Part shown: positions 44,343-55,138 of the stretch, piece by piece | Layout: every line of letters starts with the position of its first letter | Numbering within the stretch: position 1 is the first letter of the stretch | Origin: Spinellus fusiger | Lineage: Eukaryota > Mucoromycota > Mucoromycetes > Mucorales > Phycomycetaceae | DNA length: 64,000 bases | Direction of reading: 5' to 3' | NCBI GenBank assembly: GCA_025094145.1 | Contig: JALLLS010000011.1 | Span: 558,001 to 622,000 of the forward strand | Made by a program: the position numbers and the translations under genes | Notes under the pieces: generated by a model | Seen by the model: the letters and a program-made list of their open reading frames with translations, nothing else | Database searches by the model: none | Told to the model about the DNA's origin: nothing

Positions 44343-44394
44343 TTTAACCTTCTTTATTTAGTTTTATAAAGAACAAAAGATTATCCTTTTAATT

Positions 44395-44460
44395 GTGTGT
44401 ATGTGCATGTGTATGTGTGTATATATATGTGTATGTGTATATATATGTGTGTGTGTGTTT
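44395..44460. repeat. (GT/AT)n microsatellite
   Basis: Alternating purine-pyrimidine run of TGTG and TATATA, a potential Z-DNA former. Confidence 0.9.
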
Positions 44461-44789
44461 TTACTTTCATAATCGATCTTTATGTCTGAGTTAATAAAAT
44501 CATAAACATTAATGTAAAGCTTTTAAAACATAAAGAAAATATACTTTTATAATTACATAGCACTACTTGTTTAATATATAATAATAGCATGATTTCCTTA
44601 TACTGAAATAATCGTATTTACTTTGTATAGACTATGTGCTATAATTTCATAAAAGCATCTATAGATATTTTCATTTTATTTTTTGAAAGTCCTCAAGTTT
44701 TCTCAAAACATAAGTTTTTCAATAATGTTTATAATAGAAAAAAGAAAGAAAGAAAGCTTTAATTCAAGATTACATAATAATTAATCTTG

Positions 44790-45305
44790 GTCTTTGGCAT
44801 CAATGGCTGTCTGGAATTCTCATCCTGGACTTATCCGACCAGATAACCTCACACCACTGCTTGTACATCGAGTCAACACTCTCATAGACCCATTGGAGCC
44901 TTGCCTCCATGTTCATCTTTTTAAAGAGAGATTTGACTACTTGAATGTATGAATAGAATCCCATTTCATTAAGATACTTTTTTAGAGTTGGCATTTATAA
45001 TTTGATGGATATATTTGCTATGATAGCTTCTTTAATCTGATGAGATTCACTTATAAGAATAATGAACAACTATAGGAGAACTTTGTTGTCAAGCTTTTTT
45101 CTTTTGTCAGTTTGTCTTCTTGAAGTGTTTTACTATGTTCTCCATGGTAGAAGTAGGCACTTTGAGTGGATATGATACCTTGGCCAGGGTGTAGTACAGG
45201 TTCAGCATCTGATGAATGATGGCTGAGTGAACCATAACGCTCGTATTTTTTCATACATCTTAGGTGTTTTAGAAATTTTGTCAGTATCAGATGGTGCAGA
45301 CATTA
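44790..45305 (-). pseudogene. Tc1-type transposase relic, third family
   Basis: Minus strand: a start-like patch with SDTDKISKTP, then LKKYLNEMGFYSYIQVVKSL, KKMNMEARLQWV, and CEVIWSDKSR, which matches the W-S-D-E-S-R region of Tc1 transposases. The Glu after Asp is Lys. Ends before the second catalytic motif. No terminal repeats found. Confidence 0.65.
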
Positions 45306-45656
45306 AAAAAATTGTTATGGTAAAAAATAATAGTATATATTAGTTTTTATACAAAGATAGCACATAGTTTATAAAGAGTTGGTACGTGGTGAGTTTGGCT
45401 GTGTAGTGCACACGTTCAAGAAAGTAAATAAGGAAATAAAATTAGAAGAACAATAGCAATAACTTGACCGATTTATCAAGTTAAAGCTATAAGAAAAGAA
45501 CAGAGAAATAGTCAAATATTAATAAGAAAAAGTAATCGAGAACCAAAATGAGTCTGGCTGAAAAAAGAAAAGGACATCCCTGAACGATAAAGTCTTGTGT
45601 TTCAGGGCAAATAGTCATAACTCCCTGAAATATTTGCTATATAAACAGAACTATTA

Positions 45657-47200
45657 CACCTTTTTCGGAAAGTATTCTCACAACCTCAGAAAAAAATCGC
45701 ACACTTTTTTTTTCACTTTTTGCACACTTTATATTTTACTTTTTGCACACTTTTCGAAATAATTTTTTTTCAACAATGAGCTTACAAATCTACTATGAAG
45801 ATGGACAGGGAAATACTATCAATGAATCGGGGAATGAGCCCATATTGATGGATGTAGATAAAGAATCTTTTCCTCTTCAAAACATCGTAGACTACAGTAC
45901 TTACTTGGACTTAAAACCACCTGAGAAGCCTCAGCCAAAACCCAAGGCCACCAAAAAGGATACAACTTCTACTCCAGCACTTGTGTCTTACTACAAGAAA
46001 CATGGCGATGATGTTAAAGGTTACTTTTTTCATCTGGTTTATGAACTAGATATGACTGCAAGTAAAGCAGCTAAGAAGTTGGGTATTGCTCGTCGAACCG
46101 CATACGACTGGGTTGAAAGAGATCAGGAATAAATCATGCAAAATATGAACAGAGATCTCGAAGTTGAGCCAGTAGAGACCCCAAAAATGGGCCGACCAGC
46201 ATTATTAAATGAAGACCATAAGAAACATCTTTCTGAAAAGTTTTTGGATCACCCTTCTGCAACGTTAGATCAAGCAATGGACAGTCTTACTGAACAGTTC
46301 AAAGACTTGAAAGTTGCCAAGACAACGATTTACAGCTTTATGACAGAAAATTGTGCCTTGTCATTTAAGAAAGCACACCTTTATTCAAAGGAAAGAAACT
46401 CGCCTGAGAGTATTGAGAAGATATTTGACTGGGTTATCAGATGGAACCAAACAGACATGGATTACAATAGTAACTGTGTGTTTATTGATGAGTCCGCTTT
46501 TCATATAAATCTGAAAGGAACCATGGCTTGGTCAAAGAAAGGAACCAGAGCAGAGGTTGTTCAGCCCACAACAAGAGCAAAAACAACAACAATTTTGGGT
46601 GCTATATCTTCTCGTGGCATTATTAATGTTAAAATAAGAGTGCCTTATACTTCTTCACCAAGAAAAAGAAAAGCAAACGGAACAACCAAAATGCAGAAAA
46701 CTACTGGAACAGTTACTGGTCATTACTTTAACTTTATTGCAAGCACTTTGGATGTTTTGGATCTTTACAATGAATTTAAAGGACATTATATAATATTGAA
46801 TAATACACCTAGCCACACAGCTGGAAGTATTAGCAGACTTATTGAAGGTCGTGGCTATGGATGTGTATACCTTCCACTCTACTCTCCTGAGCTTAACCCC
46901 ATTGAGCAACTCTGGTCTGTTGTGAAGAGTAAGCTTAAAAGAGAGAAGCTCTTAGAAAATGAGACGTTAAACATGAGGATCACTGAAGCATGTAGCAATG
47001 TTCTTATCAGTGATCTTAAGGGATTTTGTCGTTACTCTTCTTCGATATTTAAGACATGTTTAAGTAGACATACCCTTTAATAAATTTCGCACACTTTGTG
47101 CAAAAAGAATTTATGAAATTGTGCAAAAAGTGAAATATAAAGTGTGCAAAAAGTGTGCGATTTTTTTCTGAGGTTGTGAGAATACTTTCCGAAAAAGGTA
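45657..47200 (+). mobile_element. IS630/Tc1-superfamily DNA transposon with long inverted repeats
   Basis: 1544 bp with TA on both sides. Terminal inverted repeats match for about 52 bp apart from the outermost base (ACCTTTTTCGGAAAGTATT..., ending ATCGCACACTTTTT). Inside them are further copies of a TTTTTGCACACTTT motif, three or four per end, plausible transposase-binding sites. One transposase gene lies between. The near-perfect ends indicate a young insertion. Confidence 0.93.
45776..47080 (+). pseudogene. DDE transposase (IS630-like) with one internal stop and a D-to-N change
   Basis: A single frame of 435 codons starts at ATG 45776 (MSLQIYYEDGQGN). It is interrupted only by TAA at 46130-46132, six bases before an in-frame ATG. 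The N-terminal half has a helix-turn-helix (TASKAAKKLGIARRTAYDWV) and a second DNA-binding segment (MGRPALLNEDHKKHL). The catalytic domain has VFIDESAFH (first Asp), YIILNNTPSHT and SPELNPIEQLW (Glu). The family motif at the second site is D-N-x-P-x-H, so the catalytic Asp is Asn here. Spacing to the Glu is 34 residues. Both lesions fit single transitions. Probably inactive but very recent. Confidence 0.88.
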
Positions 47201-47739
47201 TATTAGTGTAATTATTCAGACAAGTAGAAAATAACGAGACTGAACAAAGATAATTTTTATTGGGTGAAGAGTGGTTCCTTATTTATTATTTTTGTGGGTG
47301 CTTATCCTTCAGTGGCATTCTACATTTTGGTAGTTAATGATTAGTTCATGGTATGGCTTATTGATAGATGCAACTGTATGGTTGGTGTAAATGATCTATC
47401 TTATGGTAGGTTACATAGGTGGAGCCTTATGGTTGGTTCATTGAATAAGCACACCATTATAGAGCCATCTATTATGTGTCTTTACTTTAATTGCCTTTGA
47501 TAGGTCTTATTTAACCCACTAAGGATTTATAGATGAAGGCAGCTCATTAAGTGTCCGATAGTAAATTGAGCTTAGAAGGTTGATTTGTAGTTACAACTGA
47601 TCAGTGAGATGATACAGAGATGTACTATGGTACTTGTGTGCACTCAAGCTTTCATAGAGTATTCTGAATGTCACAACATACTACTCATGTTGACCAATTC
47701 ATGAAGAATCTTTTGATTGAAGTCGGATCACAAAAATTT
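47201..47739. other. Spacer between two DNA transposons
   Basis: AT-rich, locally rich in GGTT/ATGG; no gene recognised. Confidence 0.4.
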
Positions 47740-48521
47740 GTCCTGATTTAGTGCCATCAATAAAGACCAAAGGCCCAAACCCACCAGCCCAAAAAACAGC
47801 TCCAGATCATTATGCTACCTTTACCTTATTTGGTTGTAAGTATGATATGAGCAGCCTTATATTTCTTTTCGATCTTTCGAATCACTCTAACCCCTCCCTG
47901 ATAACCCTCTACTTCAAACCGTGACTCATAAGACCATACAAGGCGTCTCCAGTCCTCAGAGGTCTAGTTGACCCGTTCCTTTGCCCAAAAAAGCCTTTTT
48001 CTTGATATTTTCTTCAGAAAACCTTGGCTTGTATGTTTTAAAATATGAATCATACCCAATCTGGTGTATATATCTGATGAATGATGCTTTACAGATGATT
48101 ATCTCATGTGCCTTAAGTTCAGAATTTATATAGTTATAGGAGGCAGACGGGTTGCCTCTTAGAATGGCCTCAAGTCGTCTGAGGTTTCTCTCATTGAGTT
48201 TTTTTGGTGCACCAGAATTAGGCTTTTGTAGAGGTGTACCATTAGTCTTGATTCTACTAATGATCTTCTGGACAATAGACTTGCTAATGCCAATGACCTT
48301 TGGAATGCTGCCTATCGAGTAATCTTCTTTTTCAAGTCAGTAAACACCTCAGTACTCTCTTTCTTCAAGCTTATCATAAACTCTAGAGTTCTTAGTTGAG
48401 GATTCTGCGTTTGACATTTGACATTGTTTAATGAAATGTAATTCTGTGGTAAAAAGATGAAGAATCATGTTTAAAATTGTATAAATTAGGGGGTCGTATA
48501 CTTTCTAATTTTGTGTGACTA
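47740..48521 (-). mobile_element. Tc1-type family A, copy 3 (truncated)
   Basis: Minus-strand head half of family A, from the terminal repeat at 48521 (complement TAGTCACACAAAATTAGAAA) to mid-transposase at about 47740, where homology stops. More diverged than the copies at 13199 and 30803 but keeps the same stop (VN-stop-TSED). Flanking TA on the intact side only. Confidence 0.8.
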
Positions 48522-48749
48522 TATCTTTTTTGTAAAAGGTGTATTTTTTCAGACTATCATTGAAAAAATATTCAGACTTTCTTCAATAAATATTTATATT
48601 TTATTTTGGACATCATTCAGAAAAAAAAATGCTATTTAGCCAGGCAGAGGTCCCAAAAACTTATTGAATGCCTAATCCATCTTTGGTAACTTTCTACAGA
48701 GATGGTTTCACAAGTAGCCTCTATCCTTGGGTGAATTGATCTTTCTCTA

Positions 48750-49994
48750 CACACCCAAAGATTTTCTGGCCTTTAAGCGATGATATATCCTTCCTTTTAC
48801 GTAAAAGAAAAAACGCCCCTTTTATGGAACGGTGTTTTAAAATAAAGGTTTGCAAGTATCTAAATTATTTTCTTTTGTGGATACCTCACTATCAGATTGT
48901 ATTATCAATAGAATATATTGCTTATGAATAGCATTGTTTATTGTAATATTATAGATAATACTATATTATGGCTATGGCTACTGCCCAGCTGCATTCTCTC
49001 ATAGCAATAGAATTTATACTCTAAAAGCTTTGTGCTTTATTCTTGGGAGATAGATAACTATGCTCAGGAGTATACCCTAGAGATCCTAGATAGTATAGAA
49101 GACTACCTGAGACTGACTTGAAAGGAGTCTTTACTTGCCTAATAACAATACAATGAGTGTCTTGTGGAATACAATGAGATCAAGCCCAGATGAAGACACT
49201 GCTTACCTTTTTATCACTAGAATAGCCTTTGGTAGTGTCTATCACCTCCTTCTATTGTTTCTCTTTGTTAATAATAGTACATTACCTTGATCACTTATGC
49301 TCATCTTGACGAGTACTTGGGTGTTAAGTTGTATGTGCAGTGTGGGAAATAACAAAAGGACAGGATTATCAAAACAAATAATGGTTTTTCTCTCTCTATT
49401 CTGGTGACATACATTCTAGTCTTCACTCATAAAACCCACAAGTCAAATTCACGTCAAATTTATAAATCAAACAATTCACACTCTATTTGCCTTGAGCCTA
49501 AAGCCCAGTATTAGAAACAGTACTTTGTAATCATTAAGCACCACTGTTAATACCAGTTACAATGAGATAATTGAGGTGATTATAAATATTGAGTCAATAA
49601 ATGACTATACTGTTCTTAATATAAGTGAATTTGGTTCTATTTTATGGACAATGACCACTAGAGTTAACTCAGTGTGCTCTATAATAAACATCTTTCTTAA
49701 ACATTGTTACGCTGCAAATAGTGTGGGCCTAAGGATAATACATTATGTTAAACAATAAATGCAGTGACTGAGTTGTAATTTTGGGGTGATTCTTGTTTTA
49801 TCTTTTGTCTTTACAGCCAATTCTATACTTTCTAATTGCAAAGTCAATCGTCACTGCTTAAACAGGCAAGTAGAGTTCAAAACTGTCCATTTAGACATCG
49901 AAAAAGCCTTTTTAAACACTTTAGCCAATCATAAGAATATTGCAGTTTTATTCTCAGGATATTTCCTTATATATCCCAAAAATCTTTGGGTATG
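48750..49994 (+). mobile_element. Non-autonomous Fanzor-family element (complete short form)
   Basis: 1245 bp between TA dinucleotides (48748-49 and 49995-96). Left end CACACCCAAAGATTTTCTGG; right end CCCAAAAATCTTTGGGTATG; terminal inverted repeat about 17 bp with mismatches. Carries the conserved left segment (to about 49440), a middle segment with ISEFGSILWTMTTRVNS, and the right-end segment. The RuvC/zinc-finger region is missing. It is inserted at the edge of an IS630-like relic that starts immediately downstream. Confidence 0.75.
49858..49994 (+). ncRNA. Candidate guide-RNA scaffold / right end (copy at 50 kb)
   Basis: Contains TTTAGACATCGAAAAAGCC, TTTTTAAACACTTTAGCC and the terminal hairpin CCCAAA-AATC-TTTGGG. 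The first stem is weaker here (GTTCAAAAC). Any guide would be the flanking DNA after 49994. Confidence 0.35.
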
Positions 49995-49996
49995 TA

Positions 49997-51160
49997 TCAA
50001 AGGATGTCTTTTTGTGTATAACCTGATTTTTGACCAATATTCTTCAATAGGATTTAAGAAGGGCGAATAAAGCGGCATAAATAAAAGCTTGTACCCATGC
50101 TTTTTTATAACTTCGGGTAACGAAGTCTGAGTAATGAATTCTATAGTCATCCATGACAATATAGACACCGTGTTTTCCCTGATAATCTAATATATCCATA
50201 GTTTTTTCAATGAATCTAATGAAATTAAAGACAGTCGTACACTTATTAGATTTTCTCTTTAGTACTTCATTTCCATCTTTTGTCTTTCTTTTTTATTATT
50301 ATTGTCAGGTAGAGTGGATATCTTTTCAATCTTTGTTGCATTGCTCGGCTTGATCTGATTTGTAAAAGTTTAAAATTCCCCAGGTGAAAACTCAACCGAT
50401 AATATATACGTTGACACCTACGTCTTTGAGGACCTTGGCAATAACAGGTTTTCCTACTTTAGACCAGCCACAACCTTTTTTTATATGATTATTGAAGCCA
50501 TATTCTTCTATAAAACACGATTTTTCGTATAGTCTACACCAGTAGCCTTCCAAACAGTAAAAGTCAATTCGTAATCTGACTTCTATCAGAATTCCTTTCA
50601 ACATTATACAGCCTGATGTTTTTAAGAAAAAGCCTGTAATATTTCACCATGTGGTTTCTTACTAAAGAAATAGTAACTAATATTTCTTCAAAACTAGAAC
50701 AAAGCAACTTTGCTGTATCATCAGCAGTGATGCAAGCATTAATATCCACTTGCTCAAACAAATATAACGTATGTTTTGCCCCTAATTTTGTATTACCGCA
50801 AGAAACACCAGATTTAACTTTTGATTCTCTTTTGATCTAGCCTAAGGGGTGGACCGTTTAATAACTTTGATTCGATTTTTATTTTATTTTTAGGCTGTAA
50901 TTCATCGTATGTCTGTCATTTTAGCTGGCTTAGGAACGTTATTCTCTTCCTCAGTTATGAGTTCAAAAAATCTTTCTATACTAGCCTCACCATATTTCTT
51001 ATAAAAATAGTGTGCAAAGTTTCTTTGAGAAACTGCTGGTACATCTGGCATATCTTTATTTTCGATATTAGGGGTGATGATAATTGAGTTGGCATCAGCA
51101 AGATCGATCAGTTTGACGTATTCAAAGACCTGTATTTCAATACAGTCCCAAGTAATAAAT
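49997..51160 (-). pseudogene. IS630-like transposase relic, second family
   Basis: Minus strand, broken in several frames. N-terminal part near 51150-50900 (NFAHYFYKKYGEASIERFFE, parallel to YYKKHGDDVKGYFFHL of the element at 45657). Then CFIEEYGFNNHIKKGCGWSK (first catalytic region), GVYIVMDDYRIHYSD (second Asp), and PLYSPFLNPIEEYWSKIR with the Glu. At least two frameshifts and several stops. Truncated or abutted at about 50000 by the Fanzor-type element. Confidence 0.75.
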
Positions 51161-51344
51161 GACTAGACAAAAAATCAAAACAATTGATTATTATTATTTT
51201 GAAAAATAAAAGCATATCTATCAGTCCAAAATGTTCATAATAAATGGTTCATGGAATAAAACAAGATTTATAGTATTCATTCTTTAGATGATTGTCTACA
51301 TTTTTATTATAAATATATTGCTCAGTACTTTATAACAAGGTCTT
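51161..51344. other. Short spacer between relics
   Basis: AT-rich; nothing recognised. Confidence 0.3.
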
Positions 51345-52160
51345 TATTCTTCATCACATAGGGGCACCTTCTTGGAAGAGCATGGTCTCATTGAGGTCCT
51401 CTTGCGATTGAAGGAACTAGGGAAGAGATTATTTAGCAAGTACATTGACATACTTGTCTTGATTAACTGATCCCTCTAAGAGTACAAGAGGTCCTACACC
51501 TCTACATCAAAAGCAACCCCAAACCATGACTGAACCCTTGTCATACTTGTATGTATGTTGTGTATGACGCTTCTCATACCTTTCACTTATCTTACTGACC
51601 ACTCTAGTCCGTTTATCATTGCCAATAACTGTAAAACGGGACTCATCATACCAAAAAACATTATTTCACCTATCCACTGGCCAGTCAACCTTGTTTTTAC
51701 ACCATTCCAATCGTCTTTGCTTGTGAGTAAGTGTCATAATAGGTTTTATTGATGGTGAGCATGAAAAAAACCCGAGTTCATTCATATATTTTATAAATGT
51801 CCTACGGCAAATATTCACGCCTGTATCATTCATATTTTTCAAATGATATGCAATTGTTTGCATAGAGTTTCTACGAATAGACAAGACGATAGCCAGTTTT
51901 GAAGTAGATGACACCTTTTCAAGTCTTCCTGTATGCAATTTTAAGTTGAATTATACCTTTGTTTTTATACAATAAGAAAATCTTGCCCACTGTGCTCTTT
52001 GGGATGTCAAGATCATCAGAAATCTCTTGGTAACTAGCATGTCTTTTCTATTGTCCTATGATTTAACCTCTAATAAACAAACCATGCTTTATTCTTTTGA
52101 TAGGACCATCTTCATGTTCTTGGCTAATAGCCTGCTTATTTTTATTGCTTAAGGTCATCT
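51345..52160 (-). pseudogene. Tc1-type transposase relic, fourth family
   Basis: Minus strand: an N-terminal helix region (LAIVLSIRRNSMQTIAYHLK), NICRRTFIKYMNELGFFS, RRLEWCKNKVDWPVD, then FWYDESRFTVIG (first Asp intact), GSVMVWGCF and VGPLVLLEGSVNQDKYVN. A stop follows PVDR and others follow WGCF and VLAK. The C-terminal catalytic part is not readable. Best preserved at 51666-51938. Confidence 0.75.
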
Positions 52161-52554
52161 GTTGAATAAGTTATGAAAGAACAGAACAGAAAAGAAAAAT
52201 TTATCTTTTGTCTGGTCAATTATTACTTGAGACTGTATTCAACTCTTTTTCAGAAGAACTGGCATCATAAACTCTTGTGTTTATGTCAATATAGTATTCG
52301 AAATATATTATTTATTAAAGAAAAGAAAATGAGTATACCTACTTGTGCTTTAAAATACTTTGCTCAGAAATTCTTAGCTTTAGTCTGAATCGATCAAGTC
52401 AAATTTTTGAATTCTTTCCATATAAATCTGAATATCTGTATGCGTTTGTCTGAATATGGTTAAGACAAAAAGTCTGAAAATATATTTATTTTCGTTCAAA
52501 AAAAATCGTCTGAATTTGAACTCAAAATAGTGTATAATATGTATATTTGGGCAA
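52161..52554. other. AT-rich stretch
   Basis: Short ORF at 52173-52388 without recognised features; nothing else. Confidence 0.35.
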
Positions 52555-52850
52555 GGGGTTCGTTCTTTAAGACTCGCAGGACCTCGGGGAAGGCTGGCTG
52601 CTCTTGTATCTGTGGGAGTTGGCTAGCTTTAGGGCGGTGAGTCGGGGAGAACTTGGCTTAGAGGGTTGAGTGGATTATGGGAGTCGTAGTCTGGAAGAGG
52701 CACTCTGGTACGGGGTCTATAGGGGCACGAGAGAACAGGTAACGGCGACCTTCTCTAATAACGGACCAACGAAACGGACAAACAAGGGAACAAACAGGAA
52801 CAGAGCAAGAACCAACAACTTAACTTGACCTTAGGTTTATACTACCCTTC
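52555..52850. other. GC-rich island of unknown origin
   Basis: About 300 bp of markedly GC-richer DNA with sharp AT-rich borders. On the minus strand about 85 codons carry only one stop, including REGRRYLFSRAPIDPVPECL and SQLPQIQEQPAFPEVLRVLK, which looks protein-like. No family recognised. Possibly a fragment of a less AT-rich mobile element; the DIRS element shows a similar contrast. Confidence 0.4.
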
Positions 52851-55138
52851 TTACGGAATCTAAGTTTTTGTTTTGACTTCTTCTTTTTTTATTAAAATGT
52901 GCAATTGGCTATTATATATACTATTTTCTGAAACATTCCATTACTGTAAATACTTTTAGCAACTTTATCATATCCCACTTCTTTCAGAGTTAAATTAAGT
53001 AACTGTCGACTCAAAAAGTATTCTATAAAAAGGCAACATAAACTACAAAAGTATTTTTCTTTCTTCTAATTGGATTAAGATGCATATATAATAGCAATAG
53101 TCAAGTGAATGGCAAGTGCTATAGTGATAATGACTCACTTGAGAAGAAAAGACCATATACTGAGCCTATGATTTGAGGATAGTTTTCAGTTGATCGCTTG
53201 TGTGTGAGTTCAATAGTAGCTGCTTGGTGTGACTATGACTTTCAGGGTTCAATTGAGCAATGTGTGTGGGTAAATATATTAAGTGTGTTTGACAGTGAGA
53301 TGATTGTATACGACAATGTGTACTATCTCATTAAACTTCAGTAACAAAGATGGATGCTGCATAGACTAGTTATTGACAAGTGTTGAGTAATATCTGTATA
53401 CTGCACATATCCAGAGAAAATCACTGCCGGAAATTGAGAAAACAACTCATTGATAAAAGACTGAGCATAAACCAAAGCACAACAACAGCAATGGGCAACA
53501 CAGAGTGATAGTTAATCTTGACTTGTAGATTCAAAAGTATCTGACAGTAATCTAAGAGACTAAAGGATACAACAAGGGATGAGTCAGAGTCTGAGACAAA
53601 GAACAGGTACAGATCATGTTTATTGTAAGCAATACTAAAGATAATTGATTAATTAGGGACAATGAACTGACAATTGTATGGTATATTATCTAGCTATGAT
53701 TTCAAACGATAGTCAATCTCTTATGATACTAAGATTTAGTTATCTTTATCACTTCATTTATTATTATTACTAATTGTGGTATGGATGTACTATATTTATT
53801 ATAAAAACAAGCTATATAAGCTGAATTATTACAAATAATACAATATATATAATCTATTTATAGTAGTAGTTAAACATCAGATATCGAATAAGAACAATTA
53901 CACTTTAAATTATTTTAGATTCCAACTCTACCTTTAAAAGGGATTCTCAATCCATCTCTTTATGTAAATATGTCTACTACTGACTATTTTTTAACTCACT
54001 GTTGTTCTTAATATAGGATAATATAATCTACCATCTATTCCGATAAGATACTATATTCTTCAGGATGAGTTTATGGAAAGCATTACACTGAGAACAAAGT
54101 AAAAGAGGCGGAACATACTCAAATATTTGTCTCTCACATCTGCATAATGTAGCGGCAAACATCTGGCTTTAAAGCAATCATAAAAAACTTGATCTATCCA
54201 TGTTTAAAGAAATAAAAGAATCAGTTGGCTCATATTTTTTCTTCTATTCATAATGTTGATCATATATAAACTAGTTTTAAGTCATTGTTATATCATTAAA
54301 TATGTATAAGAGATGCACATGTAGTCGTGATAGACTATAGTCTTTAAATCACATCAAGAATTTAATAATGTCTACACACTGGTCTTTTTTATAAACATGA
54401 TGAATATAACATTTCATTTTATCTTCTTGTTTCTAATGAATACATTTTTCCCCATACCTCACAAAAGAGTAGGTCATATTTGGACCTTGATACCTCTAGT
54501 TTTTTATTTTTATTTTTGGAGTAGCCATTATAGGACTCTTATATACTATCTCATTCTTTCTATCTCCATAAATCACCCCTTGTTGTTATTATTATTTTTT
54601 ATAAGAAAAGTCATTTGTATTACGTTGGGATAAGATGATTCTGAGCTTGTGTTCTTACAGCATTTAAACACTGGATACATATACTGTGCACTATTGGCAT
54701 CCTTATTTCTATGGTTTTTATCATATAAATGTGAGGTATCTTAAGAAATAAAAGATTAATTTTATTTTTCTAAAACTTATATGTGTAAGATTCTATGCTT
54801 TATTTTATGTGGATTGAACTTGAGATTCTTTAAATAAATAAATAAACAAGTCCATATCCACCTATCTCTTGGTCAGTCATTCTATTTGAATCCGCTTTCT
54901 ATTTATAATGAACACTTAGCACATTCCTATATCATAATTGCTGTATAGAGAAATAAATAGAAAGAAAAGAAATAGGCAGCTACTAAATTCTTGTCAGTCA
55001 CTTTGGACTGATGAGTTCGCATTGGATGTAATCCATGTTGAAAAATACATCACGTGATATCGGAATATCAATTCACCCATCTCCGTCTAACTTCTTTCTC
55101 TGTCTTCACTTTTTGCTCGTTACCTTTTCCCGTGTCTC
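52851..55138. other. Long gene-free stretch before the HECT ligase
   Basis: AT-rich; a hydrophobic ORF at 54397-54633 is probably chance. The promoter of the ligase gene lies at its right end; no clear TATA box. Confidence 0.4.

Noticed and set aside
46136..47080. Treating the transposase as two separate genes
   Set aside because: Both parts lie in one frame separated by a single TAA, so one broken gene is the simpler reading.
54397..54633. 78-codon hydrophobic ORF
   Set aside because: AT-rich DNA naturally yields Phe/Leu/Ile/Tyr-rich frames; no neighbour or motif supports it.
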